Part shown: in pieces, positions 6,266-10,966 of the stretch
How the letters are laid out: every line of letters starts with the position of its first letter
Numbering within the stretch: the first letter of the stretch is position 1
Assembly: GCA_023435335.1 (NCBI GenBank)
Contig: JAEYRU010000122.1
Coordinates: 1-10,966, forward strand
Direction: 5' to 3'
DNA: 10,966 nt
Origin: Pseudomonadota bacterium
GTDB lineage: Bacteria; Pseudomonadota; Alphaproteobacteria; Rhizobiales; Rhizobiaceae
The notes under the pieces: model-generated
The model's input: the letters and a program-made list of their open reading frames with translations, nothing else
What the model was told of the DNA's origin: nothing
Database searches by the model: none
Translations under genes and position numbers: made by a program

Positions 6266-7420
6266 TCAGCGGTCCTTCGGGTCGAGAGCGTCCCGCAGGC
6301 CGTCCCCGAGGAAGTTGAGCGCGAACAGGATCGCCACCAGCGTGACTGCGGGATAGATCAACAGCCACACCGCGCCGCGCATGTTGGCCGCCCCTTCCGA
6401 GATCAGCAGTCCGAGGCTCGTAAGCGGCTCCTGCACGCCCAGGCCAAGAAAGGAGAGCAGGCTTTCCAGCAGGATCGCCTTCGGCACCAGCAGCGTCACG
6501 AAGACGACGACCGGACCAAGGGTGTTGGGTATGATGTGCCGGGTCAGGATGCCTCGGTTGCTCACGCCCATCGCTTCGGCGGCCTGCACGAACTCCTGCC
6601 GCTTCAGGGAGAGTGTCTGGCCGCGCACGATGCGCGCCATGTCGAGCCATTCCGTGCAGCCGATGGCGATGAAGATGAGCACGAAATTGCGCCCGAAGAA
6701 CACGACGAGCAGGATGACGAAGAAGATGAAGGGCAGGGAGTAGAGGATGTCGACCACGCGCATCATAAGGTTGTCGATCCTGCCGCCGACATAGCCCGCG
6801 ACCGCCCCGTAGCTCACGCCGAGCACCAGCGCCATGAAGGACGCAAGAACCCCGATTGCCAGCGAGATGCGGATGCCGATGAGGATTCGCGCCAGGAGAT
6901 CGCGCCCGTTGGCATCGGTGCCGAAGATGAAACGAACGCGCTGCACGTCGGCAGCCATGATACCGCTGGTGGCGCCTTCAGTCAGCGGATTGCCGTCGAT
7001 GTCTTCGAGCCTGGCATTGCGGAACAGATCGGAGCGGTCGACGTAGCGCACGATGCGGGGGTCCAGCGCTTCGGCCGCGGACACCGGCGCGCGCACCGTG
7101 GAGCCCGCAACATCCACCTCGCCGATCTTGACCCGGGCGCGGGCGACCGCGCGTTCGAAGGCCGGCACGATCTCCTCCGCCTTCGGGTAGGCTTCGAGGC
7201 TCGCCGGCGTGCGCACATATTGCGGGTAGATCCTGTCGTAGGGGTGTGGCGCGAGCCACGGACCCGCTATGCCGGCGATGGCGAAGAAGACAAGCACCAC
7301 GGCGCTGGCGACCGCCGCGCGGTTGCGCCGCAGCCTGCGCCAGGCATCCTGCCACAAGGAGCGTCCTGCAGCCGCCCTGGGCACCGTGCCCGGCTCGAGA
7401 ATGGTTGTCGTTTCGGCCAT
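6266..7420 (-). CDS. oppC: Oligopeptide ABC transporter permease, OppC type, with long periplasmic insert
   Basis: A 384-residue inner-membrane protein forming the channel with the OppB-type permease. The first membrane helix is about 36-56. The transport domain (about 178-376) has further helices and the EAA-type loop EFVQAAEAMGVSNRGILTRH (276-295), which docks on the ATPases. Typical OppC proteins have about 280-300 residues. The surplus is a hydrophilic stretch of about 100 residues (about 60-165), rich in Asp, Glu, Arg and Ala, placed where the periplasmic loop after helix 1 belongs. ATG 7420 is chosen because GAGG (7427-7430, minus strand) lies 6 nt upstream and the protein then begins with a short cytoplasmic tail as in OppC. 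An upstream in-frame extension reaching 8176 would overlap oppB entirely and is not credible. The gap to the oppB stop is 8 nt. Confidence 0.92.
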   Translation of the reverse strand: MAETTTILEPGTVPRAAAGRSLWQDAWRRLRRNRAAVASAVVLVFFAIAGIAGPWLAPHPYDRIYPQYVRTPASLEAYPKAEEIVPAFERAVARARVKIGEVDVAGSTVRAPVSAAEALDPRIVRYVDRSDLFRNARLEDIDGNPLTEGATSGIMAADVQRVRFIFGTDANGRDLLARILIGIRISLAIGVLASFMALVLGVSYGAVAGYVGGRIDNLMMRVVDILYSLPFIFFVILLVVFFGRNFVLIFIAIGCTEWLDMARIVRGQTLSLKRQEFVQAAEAMGVSNRGILTRHIIPNTLGPVVVFVTLLVPKAILLESLLSFLGLGVQEPLTSLGLLISEGAANMRGAVWLLIYPAVTLVAILFALNFLGDGLRDALDPKDR

Positions 7421-7428
7421 GAGGGACC

Positions 7429-8352
7429 TCAATCGTAGCGTACGCGCGGGTCGAGCCACGCATAGAGGATGTCGACGATCAGGTTGAAGACGATTACGAA
7501 GACGGCGATCACCACCACCGTGCCCATCACCAGCGTGTAGTCGCGTCCGAGTGCGCCCTGGACGAAATAGCGGCCGATGCCGGGGATGCCGAAGATCGTT
7601 TCGACCACGACCGATCCCGTTAGAAGCGCAGCGGCCGTAGGCCCGAGATAAGAGACCACCGGCAGCAGCGAAGCGCGCAGCGCATGGACGCCGACCACCA
7701 CGTACGAGGGGAGGCCATAGGCACGGGCGGTGCGCACGTGGTTGGAGCGAAGCGCCTCGATAGTCGCGCCGCGCGTCAGCCGCGCGATGATGCCGATCTG
7801 CGGCAGCGCGAGGGTTGCGACCGGAAGGACCATGTTTCGCCAAGAGCCGCCGCCCCACCCGCCCGCGGGCAGCCAGCCCAGCATGACGCCGAAGAACAGG
7901 CTGAGCAGCGGGGCGATTACGAAGGTTGGTATCGTGATGCCGAAGGTCGCCAGCGCGACTACCCCGTAGTCGCTCCAGGAGTTCTGCCGCAGGGCGGCAA
8001 GCGCGCCCAGCGCCGTGCCCACGATCAGCGCTATGATCAGGGCCAACGACCCGAGCTGGATCGACACCGGCAGGCCGGTCCGGAACAGGTCGACGACCGA
8101 GAAATCGCGGCGCGTAAAGCTTGGTCCGAGGTCTCCCTGCAAGAGGTTGCCGAGATAGAGCAGGTATTGGTGCCAAAGCGGCTTGTCGAAATTGTAGGCC
8201 CGCTCGAGGTTGCGCATGATCAGCGGATCGAGCGGCCGTTCGAGGTCGAACGGCCCGCCGGGCGCGAGCCGGATCATGAAGAAGGAGATCGTGACGATGA
8301 CGAACAGGGTCGGCACGGCGGATAGGAAGCGCCTAAGCACATATCCCAGCAT
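7429..8352 (-). CDS. oppB: Oligopeptide ABC transporter permease, OppB type
   Basis: A 307-residue inner-membrane permease, the same length as E. coli OppB (306). It starts with the family signature MLGYVLRRFLSAVPTLFVIV, the first membrane helix (about 9-28), with FFMIRLAPGGPFDLER just after it. Five further hydrophobic segments lie at about 97-121, 130-156, 173-192, 229-252 and 273-299. The ATPase-coupling loop is near 196-221 (ATIEALRSNHVRTARAYGLP). GTDYT-type ends are replaced by ALGRDYTLVMGT (267-278). The ATG at 8352 is preferred to an in-frame ATG at 8388 because GGAG (8361-8364, minus strand) is 8 nt upstream and the family motif starts there. It follows oppA after a hairpin-containing gap. 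Whether its substrate is di- or oligopeptides is inferred from OppA. Confidence 0.93.
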   Translation of the reverse strand: MLGYVLRRFLSAVPTLFVIVTISFFMIRLAPGGPFDLERPLDPLIMRNLERAYNFDKPLWHQYLLYLGNLLQGDLGPSFTRRDFSVVDLFRTGLPVSIQLGSLALIIALIVGTALGALAALRQNSWSDYGVVALATFGITIPTFVIAPLLSLFFGVMLGWLPAGGWGGGSWRNMVLPVATLALPQIGIIARLTRGATIEALRSNHVRTARAYGLPSYVVVGVHALRASLLPVVSYLGPTAAALLTGSVVVETIFGIPGIGRYFVQGALGRDYTLVMGTVVVIAVFVIVFNLIVDILYAWLDPRVRYD

Positions 8353-8369
8353 GTTCGTTGCTCCTGCGG

Positions 8370-8398
8370 GCCGCCCGGGCAGATGCATGCCGGGCGGC
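8370..8398 (-). other. Intergenic hairpin 1 between oppA and oppB
   Basis: GCCGCCCGGGCA (8370-8381) pairs with TGCCGGGCGGC (8388-8398), with one bulged G and a 6-nt loop. It has no T-tract and lies just before the oppB ribosome-binding site. It may protect the oppA message from 3' decay or affect oppB translation. Confidence 0.55.
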
Positions 8399-8403
8399 TT
8401 CGT

Positions 8404-8444
8404 CGATAAGGGGAAAGGGCGACCGTAACCCTGTTAGTCGCCCT
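8404..8444 (-). terminator. Intergenic hairpin 2, leaky terminator or attenuator after oppA
   Basis: A perfect 8-bp stem: AGGGCGAC (8416-8423) with GTCGCCCT (8437-8444), 13-nt loop, 7 nt after the oppA stop codon. On the transcribed minus strand it is followed by a short T/C-rich run (TTCCCCTTAT). Partial termination here would give more binding protein than permease, a common arrangement in such operons. Confidence 0.55.
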
Positions 8445-8451
8445 CTCGACG

Positions 8452-10050
8452 CTACTGGACGATGGACATGAAGCGCGTGCCGTGCGCGTCCTGGATGTTG
8501 TCTTCCCAGCCCTGGAGCTTCTCCGAGACGAGGGCGCGCGAGGAGTAATAGAGGATCGGGATCGCCGGAACCTCCCGCAGGAAGATCTCCTCCGCCTGGC
8601 GCAGAATGGCGGCGCGCTCGTCCAGATCGTTCGCCTGCGCCGCCTGGTCCATCAGCGCGTCGTACTCCGCATTCTCCCAGCGCGGATAATTGAAGCCGAG
8701 GTTGTCGCTCTCGAACAGGAAGAGGAAGTTCTGGGGATCGGAGTAGTCGCCGATCCAGCCGGCACGGGTGATATCGAAATCGCCGTCCTGCTTCATGTAG
8801 TCGAAATAGCCGGTGCCCTCCATTTCCACGATGGTCGAGTTCACCCCGATGCTCTTCAGCATGTCGGAAATCGCCGTCATCGTGTTCTTGTGGTTCTCGC
8901 CGGTGTTGTGCCGCAGTTCGACGGTGAGTTGCCCTTCGCCGACACCGGCTTCCTCCAGCAGCTTCTTGGCTGCGTCCTCACGGTCTAGGATGTCCTGGTC
9001 CTTGTACACCAGGTAGACCGGGTCGCCGTAGTTGCCGATGCCCGGGGGCACGAGCGAATAGGCCGGCAACATCGTGTCGCGCCAAATCTCCTTGGCCAGG
9101 AACTCGCGATCGATCGCCATCGAGATCGCCTGCCGTACACGCGGGTCGGCCAGCTTCTCCTTCTTGGTCTTCACCGGCAGGTAGTAGGTGCCGAGATAAG
9201 GCGCGACACGGACCTGGTCGCCTAGGTTTTCGCGCATGTAGTCCATCTGTTCGGCGGGAATGTCCGAACAGGAATGGACTTCGGCGGCTTCGAAGCGGCG
9301 CAGGCAGGCCGAGCGGTCCTCGAACGGGATGTAGTTGATGACGTCGATCTGGACGTTGTCCGCGTCGTGGAATTCCGGGTTCTTCCGCATCACCAGCCGG
9401 TCGTTGGGCGTGAACGAGTCGAGCATGTACGCCCCGTTGGTCACCATGTTGCCGGGGCGGGTGAACTGCTCTCCGTGCTGTTCGACAGACGCCTGGTGGA
9501 TCGGCAGGCCGGTCTGGTGCGTCAGCAGTTCGAGGAAATAGGGAGCAGGCGAGGCGAGGGTGATTTCCAGAGTGTGGTCGTCGACGGCGCGGGCGCCGAG
9601 CTCCTCGAGCGGAGTTTCGCCCTTGTTGATCGCCTCGGCGTTTGCGATGACGTACTGCATGTTCGCGTAGGGAGCGGCCGTGGCCGGATCCTGCAGGCGG
9701 CGGAAGGCGAACACGAAATCGTTGGCCGTCACCGGGTCGCCGTTCGACCACTTTGCGTTCTCACGCAGATAGAAGGTATAGACGAGGCCGTCATCGGATA
9801 TCTCCCAGCGCTCGGCAACGCCCGGCATCACTTCGGCCTTCGCGTCATAGATCACCAGGCCCTCATAAAGGTCGCGCATCAGGTGGCCGACGACGACTGT
9901 AGTAGTCTTGTGATGGTCGAGGGTTTCGGGGTCGGTGTCGTTGCCGCGATTGTAGACGACTTCCTGCGCCAGCGCCAGCGTCGCGCTCAGCCCGCCAGAA
10001 ACAAGCACGGCGGTAGACAGCAAGGCGATCTTGAGCGATTTGCCCAGCAT
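8452..10050 (-). CDS. oppA: Periplasmic oligopeptide-binding protein OppA
   Basis: A 532-residue secreted binding protein (E. coli OppA 543) that captures peptides in the periplasm and delivers them to the permeases. A signal peptide spans residues 1-28 (K4/K7, hydrophobic core, A26-L27-A28 cleavage site). Family motifs of solute-binding family 5 follow: DPETLDHHKTTTVVVGHLMRD (40-60), LRENAKWSNGDPVTANDFVFAFRRLQDP (95-122) and PGNMVTNGAYML (199-210). GWIGDYSDPQNFL (431-443) contains D435 at the place of the OppA aspartate that holds the peptide N-terminus; this favours peptides over nickel or haem. Two cysteines, C249 and C261, may form a small disulfide. AGGAGA (10057-10062, minus strand) lies 6 nt before ATG 10050; an upstream extension to 10293 would remove the signal peptide from the N-terminus. 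First gene of the operon. Confidence 0.94.
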   Translation of the reverse strand: MLGKSLKIALLSTAVLVSGGLSATLALAQEVVYNRGNDTDPETLDHHKTTTVVVGHLMRDLYEGLVIYDAKAEVMPGVAERWEISDDGLVYTFYLRENAKWSNGDPVTANDFVFAFRRLQDPATAAPYANMQYVIANAEAINKGETPLEELGARAVDDHTLEITLASPAPYFLELLTHQTGLPIHQASVEQHGEQFTRPGNMVTNGAYMLDSFTPNDRLVMRKNPEFHDADNVQIDVINYIPFEDRSACLRRFEAAEVHSCSDIPAEQMDYMRENLGDQVRVAPYLGTYYLPVKTKKEKLADPRVRQAISMAIDREFLAKEIWRDTMLPAYSLVPPGIGNYGDPVYLVYKDQDILDREDAAKKLLEEAGVGEGQLTVELRHNTGENHKNTMTAISDMLKSIGVNSTIVEMEGTGYFDYMKQDGDFDITRAGWIGDYSDPQNFLFLFESDNLGFNYPRWENAEYDALMDQAAQANDLDERAAILRQAEEIFLREVPAIPILYYSSRALVSEKLQGWEDNIQDAHGTRFMSIVQ

Positions 10051-10094
10051 CTGCGTTCTCCTTCGTTGGTCGCCCCCCAACCCCGGATATGCAC

Positions 10095-10122
10095 AATATG
10101 CAGGCGCTTTCGCCGGCGACAA
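10095..10122 (-). promoter_or_regulatory. Candidate sigma70-type promoter of the opp operon
   Basis: On the minus strand, TTGTCG (10117-10122) and CATATT (10095-10100) each match 4 of 6 consensus positions with a 16-nt spacer. The start site would be near 10088, giving a leader of about 40 nt before oppA. The -10 region lies in a direct repeat ATATGCA (10087-10093 and 10096-10102). Confidence 0.35.
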
Positions 10123-10204
10123 GGGACGGTCCACGCAAAAGCTGCCTCGCGCGAAAGACCGGCCCGAGCGAACGGCCGATTCGAGTTCGGGGTGTGGTTG
10201 CCGC

Positions 10205-10218
10205 TTGACAGCAATCAA
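10205..10218. promoter_or_regulatory. FixK/FNR box upstream of phosphoribosyltransferase gene
   Basis: TTGACAGCAATCAA differs from TTGAT-N4-ATCAA at one position and fits the FixK pattern TTG(A/C)-N6-(G/T)CAA. Its centre is about 127 bp before the phosphoribosyltransferase start and about 160 bp before oppA. It is far upstream of the predicted opp promoter (near -120), so the (+) gene is the likelier target, with a leader of about 85 nt if the site acts at -41.5. Confidence 0.7.
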
Positions 10219-10338
10219 TGCCGTTGCGCGCAATGACGTCGTAGACGAACAAGCGGATGGGAGAGCGGCTCGTCCTTTGGAACAAAGTCGCACCCGGTGG
10301 CGCTGCGTTTGCTGAGCGGCGTGGCAAGGAGGCCCAAC

Positions 10339-10966
10339 ATGCCCTTCAAGGACCGTTCCGAGGCGGGGATACGCCTTGCCGCCGCCCTCGAACGATACAG
10401 GGATAGCGATGCCGTCGTACTCGCATTGCCGCGCGGCGGCGTACCCGTTGCAGCCGAAGTGGCCGGAGGTCTCAACGCGCCGCTCGACCTGCTGCTGGTG
10501 CGCAAGATAGGTCTGCCGGGTCAGCCGGAACTTGCGATGGGCGCGGTGGTCGACGGCGTCGAGCCGGTCGTTGTGCGCAATGAGGGCGTCATCAGGGCGG
10601 CCAGGGTCTCGGCGGACGAGTTTGAAAGGGTTCGTCAGACGGAGATGCGGGAGATCGAGCGACGGCGCGCGCGCTACTTCGGTCGACGATTGCCCCTGGA
10701 TGTGGCCGGCCGCACGGTCATCGTGGTGGACGACGGCATTGCCACGGGCGCCACGATTCGCGCGGCAGTCCGCGGCCTGCGCCAGCGGGGCGCGGGCAGG
10801 ATCGTGATAGCCACTCCAGTCGCTCCGCCCGACGCGGTGGCGGAACTGCGAGGCGAAGCCGATGACGTGGTCTGCCTGGAGCAGCCCGCGGATTTCGGCG
10901 CTATCGGTTATTACTATCGCGATTTCCGCCAGCTATCGGACGACGAAGTGATCGCCGCGCTCGAAG
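10339..10966 (+). CDS. Phosphoribosyltransferase-domain protein (partial, 3' end outside window)
   Basis: 209 residues are visible with no stop; the family usually has about 210-230, so little is missing unless a fused domain follows. The type I phosphoribosyltransferase fold is shown by ALPRGGVPVAAEVA (29-42), LLLVRKIGLPGQPELAMGAV (51-70) and the PRPP-binding loop VIVVDDGIATGAT (127-139) with acidic D131/D132. A basic helix (REIERRRARYFG, 104-115) precedes the PRPP loop. The base or acceptor is unknown; these proteins are not identifiable as a purine or pyrimidine salvage enzyme. A strong AAGGAGG (10326-10332) lies 6 nt before the ATG. A FixK box upstream suggests low-oxygen induction. Relatives occur in stress clusters, and some are fused to hydrolase domains, so a C-terminal fusion is possible. 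Confidence 0.88.
   Translation, partial: MPFKDRSEAGIRLAAALERYRDSDAVVLALPRGGVPVAAEVAGGLNAPLDLLLVRKIGLPGQPELAMGAVVDGVEPVVVRNEGVIRAARVSADEFERVRQTEMREIERRRARYFGRRLPLDVAGRTVIVVDDGIATGATIRAAVRGLRQRGAGRIVIATPVAPPDAVAELRGEADDVVCLEQPADFGAIGYYYRDFRQLSDDEVIAALE

Noticed and set aside
6071..7438. 455-codon plus-strand open frame opposite the ATPase and oppC genes
   Set aside because: Mirror of two well-supported minus-strand genes. The translation has repetitive acidic and His-rich composition typical of GC-driven shadows.
6266..8176. In-frame 636-residue extension of oppC
   Set aside because: The upstream part overlaps oppB and is Arg/Pro-rich nonsense; the OppC-like sequence and ribosome-binding site begin at 7420.
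8452..10293. In-frame 613-residue extension of oppA
   Set aside because: It would bury a clear signal peptide 81 residues inside the protein, and the strong ribosome-binding site is at ATG 10050.

Overview
The window looks like chromosomal or megaplasmid DNA of a GC-rich alphaproteobacterium, most likely of the order Rhizobiales/Hyphomicrobiales. The evidence is a FixL/FixJ pair very close to the Sinorhizobium type, a FixK-type Crp/Fnr regulator, a phasin and an Opp-type peptide transporter. I see no mobile element, tRNA, rRNA or CRISPR array.

Layout. (1) 36-422 (+) is a small conserved 'translational machinery' (eRF1-like) protein of unknown role, convergent with a phasin gene at 519-896 (-). 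(2) 897-1222 is a non-coding divergent control region that holds a perfect FNR/FixK box. (3) 1223-4573 (+) is an oxygen-response module: fixL (haem PAS histidine kinase), fixJ (overlapping it by 8 nt), a degenerate single-domain receiver read from a TTG start (FixT-like candidate), and fixK. A GC-rich terminator follows fixK. (4) 4645-10050 (-) is a complete oligopeptide ABC transporter operon in transcription order oppA, oppB, oppC and a fused double-ATPase gene. Two hairpins lie between oppA and oppB. (5) 10051-10338 is a divergent promoter region. (6) From 10339 (+) a phosphoribosyltransferase-fold gene runs off the window end.

How it works together (inference). FixL senses low O2 and phosphorylates FixJ. 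A dyad at 3833-3854, one arm of which matches the FixJ recognition octamer, would let FixJ switch on fixK. FixK would then act at three TTG(A/C)-N6-(G/T)CAA boxes: 979-992 before the phasin gene, 3370-3383 before the degenerate receiver gene, and 10205-10218 before the phosphoribosyltransferase gene. The receiver gene would close a negative feedback loop on FixL. The phasin and phosphoribosyltransferase would be outputs in carbon storage and micro-oxic survival. The opp operon lies physically inside this island, but its own promoter carries no recognised FixK box.
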